Source: Clostridia bacterium
Lineage (GTDB): Bacteria > Bacillota > Clostridia > UBA1381 > UBA9506
Reading direction: 5' to 3'
NCBI GenBank assembly: GCA_017399695.1
Contig: JAFQBK010000012.1
Coordinates: 1-64,000, forward strand
Length of the DNA: 64,000 bases
The first letter of the stretch is position 1. Each line of letters opens with the position of its first letter. The notes under the pieces were generated by a model. The model was not told the DNA's origin. It ran no database searches and saw only the letters and a program-made list of their open reading frames with translations. The position numbers were made by a program, and so were the translations under genes. Shown piece by piece: positions 7,597 through 15,984 of this stretch.

Positions 7597-9525
7597 TTAT
7601 GCGTTCATTTTCTTAATGAAATTAATCAAACCGCCTGCGTAAAGCATTTCCTTCTGTCTGTCGGAAACGGTCAGAATCGTTACATATTCTTTCTTCTTCG
7701 TCAGATTCTTTACGACGATTTTATCCCCTGCCGCAATCTGGTCAGGTGCATTTTCAATTGTAAGCTCATCCATTAAGTCAATCGTATCGTAATCCGCTTC
7801 GTTTTCAAACACGAGCGGCAGAATACCCGAGTTAATCAGGTTTGCCATGTGGATACGGGCAAAGGATTTTGCCAGTACCGCTTTGATTCCCAAATGGAGC
7901 GGTGCGAGTGCCGCGTGCTCACGCGACGAGCCCTGACCGTAGTTCGAACCGCCGACGATAAATCCGCCCTTATTTTCCTGCGCACGTTTTGGGAAATCCG
8001 GGTCGCACGGGGTCAAACAGAATTCCGACAAATACGGAACATTGGAACGAAACGGCAAAAGCTTTGCATTCGAAGGCATAATGTGGTCGGTGGTGATATT
8101 GTCGCCGACTTTAATGAGTGCTTTTCCTTTGACATTGTCCGGCAAATCCGTATTCAGCGGGAACGGTTTAATATTCGGGCCACGAACCACATCAACATCC
8201 TCACATTTTTCTGCCGGGTCAGCCACCATATTGTCGTTTGTAAGGAATACCTCCGGCATCTCAACAACCGGTGCATCTCCCCACTCTCTCGGGTCGGTCA
8301 AAACGCCGGTAATGGCACTGACTGCCGCGGTTTCAGGGCTGACCAGATAAACCTGCGCCGAAACGGTTCCGCTTCTACCCTCAAAGTTACGGTTAAAGGT
8401 ACGCAGGGATACTGCATCCGTTTTCGGAGACTGTCCCATGCCGATACACGGACCACAAGAGGACTCTAAAATTCTTGCGCCTGCCGAAACCATATCAGCA
8501 AGGGCACCGTTTTGTGCAAGCATTGTAAGCACCTGTTTTGAGCCCGGTGCGATAACCAAGCTTACATCCGGATGAACAGTCTTTCCTTTTAAGATTTTGG
8601 CTACTTTCATCATATCTGCATAAGAGGAGTTGGTGCAGCTACCGATCGCTACCTGATCCACCTTGATTTTGCCGATGCTTTTAACCTCTTCTACATTATC
8701 AGGACTGTGCGGTTTTGCCGCAAGCGGCTCGAGTGTCGATAAATCAACCGTAATTTCTTCATCATAAGTGCAATCTGCATCAGGAGCAAGCGCAACATAA
8801 TCACTTTCTCTGCCCTGTGCTTTTAAGAATGCGCGGGTGGTTTCATCACTCGGGAAAATTGATGTAGTTGCACCAAGTTCTGCACCCATATTGGTAATGG
8901 TTGCACGTTCCGGAACGGAAAGCGTTTTTACACCCTCGCCAGCATACTCAACGACCTTACCGACGCCGCCTTTGACGCTCAACACGCGCAGAACCTCTAA
9001 AATAACGTCTTTTGCCGTTACCCAGGGTTTCAATTTTCCAACCAGGTTTACCTTTAAGACCTTCGGCATCATCAGATAGTATGCGCCGCCACCCATCGCA
9101 ACAGCAACATCGAGGCCGCCGGCACCGATGGCAAGCATACCGAGACCGCCACCCGTCGGGGTATGGCTGTCAGAGCCTAAAAGCGTCATACCCGGCACGC
9201 CGAAACGCTCGAGCTGTACCTGATGGCAGATACCGTTGCCGGGGCGGGAAAAATACACGCCGTGCTTTCCGGTTACTGTCTGGATATATTTGTGGTCGTC
9301 CGCATTTTCAAAACCGGACTGAAGCATATTATGGTCGATATATGCGACCGATTTTTTCGTTTTTACGCGATCGATGCCCATTGCCTCAAACTGCAGATAA
9401 GCCATCGTTCCCGTCGAATCCTGCGTCAGCGTCTGGTCAATCCGAATCGAAATTTCCGTCCCCGGTATCATCTCTCCGCTGACTAAATGTTCTTTGATAA
9501 TCTTTTGTGCTAAATTAAGTCCCAT
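7597..9525 (-). CDS. acn: Aconitate hydratase (monofunctional, about 642 residues)
   Basis: Aconitase isomerises citrate to isocitrate through a [4Fe-4S] cluster. Cluster ligands are visible in GSCTNSSYADM (about residue 345) and SSCGPCIGMGQSP (about residue 405). The C-terminal swivel domain carries GGSNYGQGSSREHAALAP and SFARIHMANLINSG with catalytic Ser and Arg. The size, below 700 residues, fits the compact bacterial/archaeal (Aquifex-like) type rather than the 890-residue AcnA. An in-frame ATG at 9579 exists, but the ATG at 9525 is preferred because GGGAAGGA lies 6 bases before it. First gene of acn-icd-rex under the promoter at 9586-9613. Confidence 0.95.
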   Translation of the reverse strand: MGLNLAQKIIKEHLVSGEMIPGTEISIRIDQTLTQDSTGTMAYLQFEAMGIDRVKTKKSVAYIDHNMLQSGFENADDHKYIQTVTGKHGVYFSRPGNGICHQVQLERFGVPGMTLLGSDSHTPTGGGLGMLAIGAGGLDVAVAMGGGAYYLMMPKVLKVNLVGKLKPWVTAKDVILEVLRVLSVKGGVGKVVEYAGEGVKTLSVPERATITNMGAELGATTSIFPSDETTRAFLKAQGRESDYVALAPDADCTYDEEITVDLSTLEPLAAKPHSPDNVEEVKSIGKIKVDQVAIGSCTNSSYADMMKVAKILKGKTVHPDVSLVIAPGSKQVLTMLAQNGALADMVSAGARILESSCGPCIGMGQSPKTDAVSLRTFNRNFEGRSGTVSAQVYLVSPETAAVSAITGVLTDPREWGDAPVVEMPEVFLTNDNMVADPAEKCEDVDVVRGPNIKPFPLNTDLPDNVKGKALIKVGDNITTDHIMPSNAKLLPFRSNVPYLSEFCLTPCDPDFPKRAQENKGGFIVGGSNYGQGSSREHAALAPLHLGIKAVLAKSFARIHMANLINSGILPLVFENEADYDTIDLMDELTIENAPDQIAAGDKIVVKNLTKKKEYVTILTVSDRQKEMLYAGGLINFIKKMNA

Positions 9526-9585
9526 ACTGATTCCTTCCCGAAAGTACTTGCTACCTTCTCCACTCAAATTAATACACATTATATA

Positions 9586-9613
9586 ATTATATCAAAATTT
9601 AACAATTTGTCAA
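9586..9613 (-). promoter_or_regulatory. Sigma-A promoter of acn-icd-rex
   Basis: A consensus TTGACA (9608-9613) and a consensus TATAAT (9586-9591) lie 16 bases apart on the minus strand. The spacer contains TTGTTAA, which equals one half of the clostridial Rex site, but the matching second half is poor (3 of 7). Feedback by Rex is therefore possible but not shown by sequence. Confidence 0.85.
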
Positions 9614-9645
9614 GGATTCCACCGCATAATTCTGCGCTTTTAGAG

Positions 9646-9683
9646 TAAAAAAACAGGGCGGCAAAACTTACGTTTTGCTGCCC
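9646..9683 (-). terminator. Terminator of the zinc-ribbon gene
   Basis: GGGCAGCAAAACG pairs with GTTTTGCCGCCC around a short loop on the minus strand and is followed by TGTTTTTTT. It isolates the zinc-ribbon gene from the acn promoter just downstream. Confidence 0.85.
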
Positions 9684-9690
9684 TTGGCTA

Positions 9691-10074
9691 TCATTCGTCT
9701 GCTTCTTCCTCTTCTTCGTCCACAAGCGGATATTCCTTGCCGCAGCGGCTGCAGAATGCCGCCTCTTTTTCGCACACCTTACCGCAATCGGGACAAACCT
9801 TTTGGTTGGTCAGCGCAGCAAGTCTCGCCTCTCGCGCCTCTAATACCTCATAAAGCTCATCAATCTCCCAGATGATTTCTTCTGCCTCATCCGAAAAATC
9901 CTTTTCGTTTTTCTGCGCCTCGTAAACCAGCTTTCCGAGCACGGCAAAATTCGATTTCAGTTCACTTTTCGTATCGCTGATTGCCATCTTTGTTTTCGTA
10001 ATTTCCAAAAGCTCGCCTGACTTTTTCACTGCGGATGCCGCTGATTTTTTAATATTTGAAAAAATTTCTTCCAT
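9691..10074 (-). CDS. Small zinc-ribbon protein with helical N terminus
   Basis: A 127-residue soluble protein. Residues 1-90 are predicted helical and possibly coiled (SAVKKSGELLEITKTKMAIS and later EEIIWEIDELYEVLEAREAR). A zinc ribbon follows with CPDCG and CSRCG (CxxC...CxxC, about residues 93-112), and the protein ends in an acidic tail of Glu and Asp. Similar small proteins are frequent in Firmicutes and have no established function. The gene is monocistronic with its own extended -10 promoter and terminator, and is divergent from htpG. I do not assign a role. Confidence 0.8.
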   Translation of the reverse strand: MEEIFSNIKKSAASAVKKSGELLEITKTKMAISDTKSELKSNFAVLGKLVYEAQKNEKDFSDEAEEIIWEIDELYEVLEAREARLAALTNQKVCPDCGKVCEKEAAFCSRCGKEYPLVDEEEEEADE

Positions 10075-10096
10075 ACAAAACCCTCCTTACGATATC

Positions 10097-10105
10097 ATTA
10101 TACCA
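10097..10105 (-). promoter_or_regulatory. Extended -10 promoter of the zinc-ribbon gene
   Basis: TGGTATAAT on the minus strand is an extended -10 element 23-31 bases ahead of the gene. No good -35 is visible, as is common for extended -10 promoters. Confidence 0.6.
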
Positions 10106-10165
10106 CATTTTTCGTAAATAGAACAGCTTTATTTCATTCTTTTTCCAATGTTTACAATTTATTCA

Positions 10166-10193
10166 TTGACAATCCCTAAGGTTGTGTTACAAT
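10166..10193 (+). promoter_or_regulatory. Sigma-A promoter of htpG
   Basis: Consensus TTGACA (10166-10171) and TACAAT (10188-10193) are 16 bases apart. The predicted transcription start falls inside the CIRCE palindrome immediately downstream. Confidence 0.88.
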
Positions 10194-10230
10194 AGTTTTA
10201 GCACTCAAGCAAAGAGAGTGCTAAAACTAT
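10192..10230 (+). promoter_or_regulatory. CIRCE operator (HrcA binding site)
   Basis: The core TTAGCACTC-N9-GAGTGCTAA at 10198-10224 equals the CIRCE consensus exactly, and the perfect inverted repeat extends to 15 bp per arm (10192-10206 and 10216-10230). It overlaps the -10 element, so HrcA binding should block initiation. HrcA itself is not encoded in the window. Confidence 0.96.
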
Positions 10231-10249
10231 TTCAGGAGGCGCACAAAAC

Positions 10250-12142
10250 GTGGCTAAAAAACAATTTAAGTCGGAATCCAAACGATTGCTCGATTTGATG
10301 ATTCATTCCATTTATACGCATAAGGAGATTTTTCTTCGTGAGCTGATTTCAAACGCAAGCGATGCGATTGATAAGCTTTACTACCGCGCACTCACCGATG
10401 AGAATATGACGTTTCATGCTGCGGATTATTATATCCGTCTTTCGGTCGATAAAGAGGCGCGCACGCTCACGATTACCGATACCGGTATTGGTATGAGCGA
10501 AGAAGAGCTTGAGGCAAACCTCGGCACGATTGCGAAAAGCGGTTCGCTTGACTTTAAGCAAAATCACGAAATCACGGAAGATGCCGATATTATCGGTCAG
10601 TTTGGCGTTGGTTTTTACTCTGCCTTTATGGTTGCCGAAACCGTGACTGTGACCACGAAGCAGCTCGGTGCTGACAGTGCGTTTTGCTGGGAATCCTCCG
10701 GTGCGGACGGCTACACCATAAGCCCTTGTGAAAAGGATTCGCTTGGAACGAAAATCGTATTGAAATTAAAAGCGAATACGGATGAAGAAAACTATGATGA
10801 GTTTTTGGAAGAATACCGCCTGCGTGCACTCGTTAAAAAATACTCAGACTATATCCGCTACCCGATTCATATGCTGATGACTAAATCCCGTCCCATCGAA
10901 AAAACGGACGAGAATGCGCCGACAGAATATGAGACCTATCAGGAAGATGAAATCTTAAATTCAATGGTGCCTATCTGGCGCAAAAACAAGTCAGAGCTTT
11001 CCGAAGAGGAATACAATAATTTCTACAAAGAAAAATTCTATGACTATGAGGACCCGCTGCTCACCATCCACACCAGCGCAGACGGCGTCACCAGCTACAA
11101 AGCGCTTTTATACATTCCTGCGCACGCACCCTTTGATTACTACACCAAAGAGTATGAAAAAGGGCTCAAGCTCTATAACAGCGGCGTGATGATTATGGAT
11201 AACTGCGCAGACCTTTTGCCGGACTCTTTTGGTTTTGTCAAGGGTTTGGTGGACTCTGCTGATTTATCCTTAAATATTTCAAGAGAAATCCTGCAGCACG
11301 ACCGTCAGCTCAAGGTCATTGCAAACCACCTGCAGAAAAAAATCAAGTCTGAGCTTTTAAATCTCTTGAAAAATGACCGTGAAAAATACGAAAAATTCTA
11401 TCAGGCGTTTGCCCGTCCGTTAAAGTTCGGTGTTTATAATGAATTCGGCAGAGACAAAGACCTCTTAAAAGACCTCCTGATGTTTGTTTCCTCGAAAGAA
11501 AAGACGCTCGTAACGCTTTCCGAGTATGTTTCCCGTATGCCCGAGGAGCAGAAATACATTTACTACGCAAGCGGCGAAAGTGCGGATAAAATTGAAAAGC
11601 TTCCGCAAGCGGAGCTTGTACGTGAAAAGGGCTACGAGATTCTCTATTTTACCGAGGATGTAGATGAATTTGCCATTCAGATTCTGCACGAATTTGAAGG
11701 CAAGGAATTTAAGTCGGTTTCCTCCGGCGACCTTGGCATTGAAAACGAGGATCAAAAGAAAGAGGAAGAACAGAAAGAAACCGAAAACAAAGAGCTTTTC
11801 GTGTTTATGAAAGATGTCTTATCCGGCAAGGTCAAGGACGTCAAAGCCTCCACCCGATTAAAGTCACACCCGATGTGCATCACGAGCGAGGGCGCCATTT
11901 CGATTGAAATGGAAAAGGTCTTAAATGCGATGCCGACCGACCACAAAGTGCAGGCAGAGCGCATTTTGGAAATCAATGTGAACCATCCGATTTTTGCAAA
12001 GCTTACAAAGATGCTTTCTGAGGATAAGGACAAGCTGAAAAAATATACCGAAGTACTCTACGGCGGGGCACTCTTAATCGAGGGACTCACCCCGGAAGAT
12101 CCGGTAGAATTTTCAAATCAGATTTGCGATTTGATTGATTAA
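10250..12142 (+). CDS. htpG: Molecular chaperone HtpG (bacterial Hsp90)
   Basis: HtpG is the cytosolic ATP-dependent dimeric Hsp90 that remodels client proteins. The 630-residue length is typical. The N-terminal GHKL ATPase is clear, with [13 protein letters not shown] (ATP/Mg Asn), [10 protein letters not shown] and [15 protein letters not shown] middle domain carries the conserved LNISREILQ catalytic-loop region near residue 340, and a C-terminal dimerisation domain completes it. A charged linker near residues 500-515 ([13 protein letters not shown]) separates middle and C-terminal parts. Translation begins at GTG with AGGAGG 10 bases ahead. Control by CIRCE is unusual for htpG in Firmicutes. 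Confidence 0.97.
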   Translation: MAKKQFKSESKRLLDLMIHSIYTHKEIFLRELISNASDAIDKLYYRALTDENMTFHAADYYIRLSVDKEARTLTITDTGIGMSEEELEANLGTIAKSGSLDFKQNHEITEDADIIGQFGVGFYSAFMVAETVTVTTKQLGADSAFCWESSGADGYTISPCEKDSLGTKIVLKLKANTDEENYDEFLEEYRLRALVKKYSDYIRYPIHMLMTKSRPIEKTDENAPTEYETYQEDEILNSMVPIWRKNKSELSEEEYNNFYKEKFYDYEDPLLTIHTSADGVTSYKALLYIPAHAPFDYYTKEYEKGLKLYNSGVMIMDNCADLLPDSFGFVKGLVDSADLSLNISREILQHDRQLKVIANHLQKKIKSELLNLLKNDREKYEKFYQAFARPLKFGVYNEFGRDKDLLKDLLMFVSSKEKTLVTLSEYVSRMPEEQKYIYYASGESADKIEKLPQAELVREKGYEILYFTEDVDEFAIQILHEFEGKEFKSVSSGDLGIENEDQKKEEEQKETENKELFVFMKDVLSGKVKDVKASTRLKSHPMCITSEGAISIEMEKVLNAMPTDHKVQAERILEINVNHPIFAKLTKMLSEDKDKLKKYTEVLYGGALLIEGLTPEDPVEFSNQICDLID

Positions 12143-12147
12143 ATTAC

Positions 12148-12184
12148 AAACGGTCTGCGGAATATATCCGCAGACCGTTTTTTG
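12148..12184. terminator. Terminator of htpG
   Basis: A perfect 13-bp stem, AAACGGTCTGCGG with its complement, encloses the 7-base loop AATATAT and ends in six T. It begins 5 bases past the htpG stop. Confidence 0.93.
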
Positions 12185-12247
12185 TCATAATGTCATTCCG
12201 CTTTGCATATATTGTACCGCTACGGACAAGAACCAAGGAGTGATTTT

Positions 12248-13432
12248 ATGATAAAGAAAATGGTATTTTTAGCGGCAGTGATTGCCGTTTTTATTTCCTG
12301 CTCACACGATGCAATCAACTCACTTTCCACCGCATCAAAAGCCGCCCTCACCTTTAACGACTTGTCAGGAGACTTTTCCTGGGCGAAAGAGGCCGTTTCT
12401 GTTTTGGCACAAAAAGGCGCAATCAGCGGTATTGATGAACACGTGTTTTCACCGAAAGCAACCATCAGCCGCGAGCAATTCGCCAAAATTTTAGTTACGG
12501 CACTGGATTTGGAAGCCCCCGCAGCAAAGGAACAAACCTTTTTGGATGTTCCGTCCAGCCGCTGGTCTTTTTCTTGCGTTGAAGCGGTAAAAGAGTTCTT
12601 CCCGAAAGTTATTGACGCTGATGAAACCTTATTTTTACCGGAACGCTCACTTTCCCGCGAAGACGCGGTTTTTGCAGTTGTTTCTGCAATCAAAGCTGAG
12701 ACTCCCAACCCAGAAAAAACCAATGCCCTGCTTGCCCCGTTTTCCGATGTTCAGGATATCAACCCATCCTATTCCCCACAGATTGCTTTTGCAGTAGAGA
12801 AAAAAATACTGTCAGGGAGCGATGGACTCTTAAATCCAAAAGCGACGTTAAGCCGTGCGGAAGCGGCAGTTTTGGTACATCGTGCACTTTTGGTTCGTGA
12901 TGGAAAAGAGGTAAGCCTAAAATCGAAAACAGCGGGCACGCCCATTGTCGGACAAAGCACTGTAAGCCTTGCCAGTGCCAAACGCTGGGCAGAAGCAAAA
13001 GGCGCGCACGAGCGTTTTATTTCTGTTGCTGACCTCTACTGGGAATATGGAGCAAAAACCGGAATCCGCCCGGAAGTGTTATATGCACAAGCCGCAAAGG
13101 AAACCAATTACGGAAAATACACGGGAAATGTCATCCCGACCCAAAACAACTGGGCAGGCATTAAAACCAAGGATGCCACCGGCGACAAAACCGAAGACCA
13201 CGAAAGCTTTTCTAGCCCTGAAGACGGCGTGCGAGCACATTTTAATCACATGGCGGCATATCTCGGAAAAAACCCCATCGGTGACACCCACGACCGTTAT
13301 GCCGTTGCCGCAAGCGCCACCTGGGCAGGGAGTATTTCCTCCGTCGAGGAGCTCGGCGGTCACTGGGCGCCGGACAAAAACTACGGTTTTGATATTGTAG
13401 AAAAGTATATAAAGCCAATGGAAATGATGTAA
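12248..13432 (+). CDS. SLH-domain lipoprotein with C-terminal glucosaminidase domain
   Basis: A secreted protein of about 394 residues. It starts with a signal sequence ending in a possible lipobox (VFISC, Cys18). Three S-layer homology-type segments follow at about residues 40-215, each with aspartate or serine followed by conserved Trp/Phe and a terminal SREQFAKIL- or SRAEAAVLV-like stretch. The last 130 residues match endo-beta-N-acetylglucosaminidase domains: VLYAQAAKETNYG with the likely catalytic Glu, then NNWAGIK. The protein should cleave peptidoglycan glycan strands at the cell surface. The start at 12248 is preferred over an upstream ATG at 12203 because AAGGAG precedes it by 7 bases and the signal peptide begins there. 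Confidence 0.88.
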   Translation: MIKKMVFLAAVIAVFISCSHDAINSLSTASKAALTFNDLSGDFSWAKEAVSVLAQKGAISGIDEHVFSPKATISREQFAKILVTALDLEAPAAKEQTFLDVPSSRWSFSCVEAVKEFFPKVIDADETLFLPERSLSREDAVFAVVSAIKAETPNPEKTNALLAPFSDVQDINPSYSPQIAFAVEKKILSGSDGLLNPKATLSRAEAAVLVHRALLVRDGKEVSLKSKTAGTPIVGQSTVSLASAKRWAEAKGAHERFISVADLYWEYGAKTGIRPEVLYAQAAKETNYGKYTGNVIPTQNNWAGIKTKDATGDKTEDHESFSSPEDGVRAHFNHMAAYLGKNPIGDTHDRYAVAASATWAGSISSVEELGGHWAPDKNYGFDIVEKYIKPMEMM

Positions 13433-13436
13433 ACAC

Positions 13437-13474
13437 ACAAAGGGCTGTGGCAAACTGCCACAGCCCTTTGTTTT
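13437..13474. terminator. Bidirectional terminator between the glucosaminidase gene and prfA
   Basis: AAAGGGCTGTGGCA pairs perfectly with TGCCACAGCCCTTT around a three-base loop. T-rich flanks on both strands let it serve the two convergent genes. It shares the GGGCTGT core with several other terminators in the window. Confidence 0.92.
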
Positions 13475-14546
13475 ATTCCTGCTGTCCTTTTAACATTTCG
13501 CTTTGATGCGTTGTAATCAGTGCATCAATGATTTCATCCACGTCGCCATTTAGGATGCTTTCCAAACGATGCAGAGTCAGACCGATTCGATGGTCGGTGA
13601 CACGTCCCTGCGGGAAGTTATAGGTGCGGATACGCTCACTGCGGTCACCCGTTCCTACCTGGCTTTTTCTCTCCTGCGCAATCTCGTCGTGACGTTGGCT
13701 CTCTAAAAGTTCATACAGGCGGGAACGCAGGATTTTCATTCCCTTTTCTTTATTTTTCAGCTGGGATTTTTCATCCTGACATGAGACCACAAGACCTGTC
13801 GGCAGATGCGTAATACGTACCGCAGAGTCCGTCGTGTTAACGCACTGTCCGCCCGGACCACCGGCACGGAACACATCGATACGAAGGTCGTTCTGATTGA
13901 TTTCGACCTCGACCTCCTCCACTTCGGGAAGAACGGCAACCGTTACTGTTGAGGTGTGGATTCTGCCGCCCGACTCGGTAGACGGGATTCTCTGTACACG
14001 GTGAACACCGCTTTCAAACTTAAGGCGCGAGTATGCGCCCTGACCCTCGATGCTGAACGAAACTTCCTTAAAGCCGCCAAGTTCCGTGGCGTTGGAGTTC
14101 ATCACGTCAACCTTCCAGCGCTTGGACTCGGCATACATCGAATACATACGGAACAAATCACCTGCAAAGAGTGCCGCCTCATCACCGCCGGCACCGCCGC
14201 GGATTTCCACGATGACGTTTTTATCGTCATTGGGGTCCTTGGGAAGAAGCAGAATTTTAAGCTCATCATTGATTCTTTCCAGACTCTTTTTGCAGTCTGC
14301 GATTTCTTCTTCCGCCATTTCGCGAAGTTCTTTGTCGAGACCGCCCTCGGAAAGCATTGCCTCGGAATCTTCTAAATTCTGCATCAGTTTTTTATATTCC
14401 CGATATTTTTCCACAATCGGCGTAATATCCGACTGCTCTTTACAAAGCTTTCTGAATTTATCCTGGTCGCTAATGACTTGCGGGTCACTGATTTGCGCCG
14501 ACAGCTCGTCATAGCGTCCTTCGATAAATGATAATTTTTCAAACAT
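13473..14546 (-). CDS. prfA: Peptide chain release factor 1
   Basis: RF1 reads stop codons UAA and UAG and triggers peptide release on the ribosome. The 357-residue length is standard. The catalytic GGQ motif is in GGPGGQCVN near residue 230. The codon-recognition region after [14 protein letters not shown] contains the RF1-type sequence. A helical N-terminal domain covers about residues 1-100. The upstream neighbour often found in Clostridia, prmC, is absent. The gene has its own promoter at 14594-14622 and GGAGGAG before the ATG. Confidence 0.97.
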   Translation of the reverse strand: MFEKLSFIEGRYDELSAQISDPQVISDQDKFRKLCKEQSDITPIVEKYREYKKLMQNLEDSEAMLSEGGLDKELREMAEEEIADCKKSLERINDELKILLLPKDPNDDKNVIVEIRGGAGGDEAALFAGDLFRMYSMYAESKRWKVDVMNSNATELGGFKEVSFSIEGQGAYSRLKFESGVHRVQRIPSTESGGRIHTSTVTVAVLPEVEEVEVEINQNDLRIDVFRAGGPGGQCVNTTDSAVRITHLPTGLVVSCQDEKSQLKNKEKGMKILRSRLYELLESQRHDEIAQERKSQVGTGDRSERIRTYNFPQGRVTDHRIGLTLHRLESILNGDVDEIIDALITTHQSEMLKGQQE

Positions 14547-14593
14547 AAAAAGAATTCTCCTCCACCGCTTGTCTGCTTTTTACTATCTTTTTC

Positions 14594-14622
14594 ATTGTAA
14601 CACAATATTTTATAAATTGCAA
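14594..14622 (-). promoter_or_regulatory. Promoter of prfA
   Basis: TTGCAA (14617-14622) and TACAAT (14594-14599) are 17 bases apart on the minus strand, with an upstream TG giving an extended -10. It lies 48 bases before the prfA ATG. Confidence 0.82.
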
Positions 14623-14761
14623 TTACAACAAAAAACTTTCCTCAGCATTTTTATTTTTTCAAAAAAACTCTTTACAAGTTCCAAAATTTGTAGTAACGTA
14701 TATAAGTAAGTTTAGAAAATTTCTTCTAATATATTGTGTCGAAAAAAGGAGGCGTGGTTTT

Positions 14762-15961
14762 GTGACGGAATTAAAGTACTGGCTTTGGCTCTCACTTTCT
14801 CTCCACCAAAACAGTCGCAAAATTACAACCCTTTTAGAACGTTTTGATACGCCGCTTGACATATATAATGCAAAGAAAGAAGATTTTTACGGATTTGAAA
14901 ATCTGACTCCCAGGGATGTCAGACAGTTGGCAAACAAAAATCTTAAGAAAACCGAAACAGTGATGGAAGACTGCCGAAAGCTCGGGATCCGCATTATGAC
15001 TTTCGATAGTCCATATTACCCGAAACGGCTGGCAAATATTTTTGACCCGCCGTATGTGCTTTATGTCAAAAGCCGTGAGCGTTTGGACTTAAATGAGACG
15101 CTCCCGATTGCAGTCATTGGCACACGTAAATCCACACCTTATGGTCGTGCCGTGGCGCGCCAACTGTCCGAAGACCTCGCGCGTGCCGGTGTATTGGTCG
15201 TTAGTGGTTTAGCACGCGGAGGCGATGGAGCGGCTCATATGGGTGCCCTGCGCGGCGGCGGAAAGACTGTTGCTGTTTTAGGCTGCGGTCTTGATACCGT
15301 TTATCCGCCGGAGCACGATGAGCTATGTCTTGCAGTCGCGGAAAACGGCATGGTGATTTCCGAATATCCACCAGGAACCGCTCCGCTTCAGAAAAACTTT
15401 CCCGTTCGCAACCGTATCATCAGCGGTCTTGCTGCAGGAATGGTTGTTACGGAGGCCCCAGGACGTAGCGGCACGCTCATTACAGCAAGCAATGCATTGG
15501 AACAGGGACGGGATATATTTGCAGTTCCCGGCAACATCACGGACCCTAACTACGCCGGATGCAATCAATTAATTCAAGAGGGTGCGCATCTCGTGACATC
15601 CGCCCTTGACGTTATTTCGGAATACCGCGAGGAATATATTCATATTTTTGAAAAAGCAGTTCAAACTGAACATACAACCGTCACCGAAATCAGTGGCGGA
15701 AATAACGTGCCCCGCGAGGAAAACGCAGGCGATACGCCGACTGCCTCCAAGGCACCGAAAATAATTCATGAAATTTATCAGAATTTGCCGGATGAGGAAC
15801 AGAAAATTCTTGACTGTCTGTCGATTACCCCGACACACGTCGATACCCTCTCCGAAAAAACCGGTCTGCGTCCCGAAGTGCTCAACGCAACGCTGACGAT
15901 GCTTGAAATGAAGGGACTGATAAAGCAAATCGCCGGACGGCATTTTCTTTTGAATGTATAA
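14762..15961 (+). CDS. dprA: DNA-processing protein DprA
   Basis: DprA binds single-stranded DNA entering during transformation and loads RecA on it. The 399-residue protein has an N-terminal helical region, then the extended Rossmann fold: AVIGTRKSTPYG, SGLARGGDGAAHMGAL, VLGCGLDTVYPPEH, then SEYPPGTAP and FPVRNRIISGL, and TEAPGRSGTLITA. A C-terminal winged-helix (about residues 335-395) is present. Start is GTG with AAAGGAGG 7 bases ahead. It is followed 23 bases later by topA, the common Firmicute order. No other competence gene is in the window, so a transformation role is not proven. Confidence 0.95.
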   Translation: MTELKYWLWLSLSLHQNSRKITTLLERFDTPLDIYNAKKEDFYGFENLTPRDVRQLANKNLKKTETVMEDCRKLGIRIMTFDSPYYPKRLANIFDPPYVLYVKSRERLDLNETLPIAVIGTRKSTPYGRAVARQLSEDLARAGVLVVSGLARGGDGAAHMGALRGGGKTVAVLGCGLDTVYPPEHDELCLAVAENGMVISEYPPGTAPLQKNFPVRNRIISGLAAGMVVTEAPGRSGTLITASNALEQGRDIFAVPGNITDPNYAGCNQLIQEGAHLVTSALDVISEYREEYIHIFEKAVQTEHTTVTEISGGNNVPREENAGDTPTASKAPKIIHEIYQNLPDEEQKILDCLSITPTHVDTLSEKTGLRPEVLNATLTMLEMKGLIKQIAGRHFLLNV

Positions 15962-15984
15962 GCACACTTTTAAGGAGGAAACCG

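Noticed and set aside
7849-8469. 206-codon open frame on the plus strand
   Set aside because: It lies antisense within aconitase, has no family resemblance and follows from codon bias of the true gene.
9588-9605. Full Rex operator ahead of aconitase
   Set aside because: Only one half (TTGTTAA) is good; the other half matches 3 of 7 positions, so I kept it as a possibility, not a feature.
14671-14699. Promoter of dprA (TTTACA, 17 bases, TAACGT)
   Set aside because: The -10 matches only three of six consensus bases and no other support is seen.
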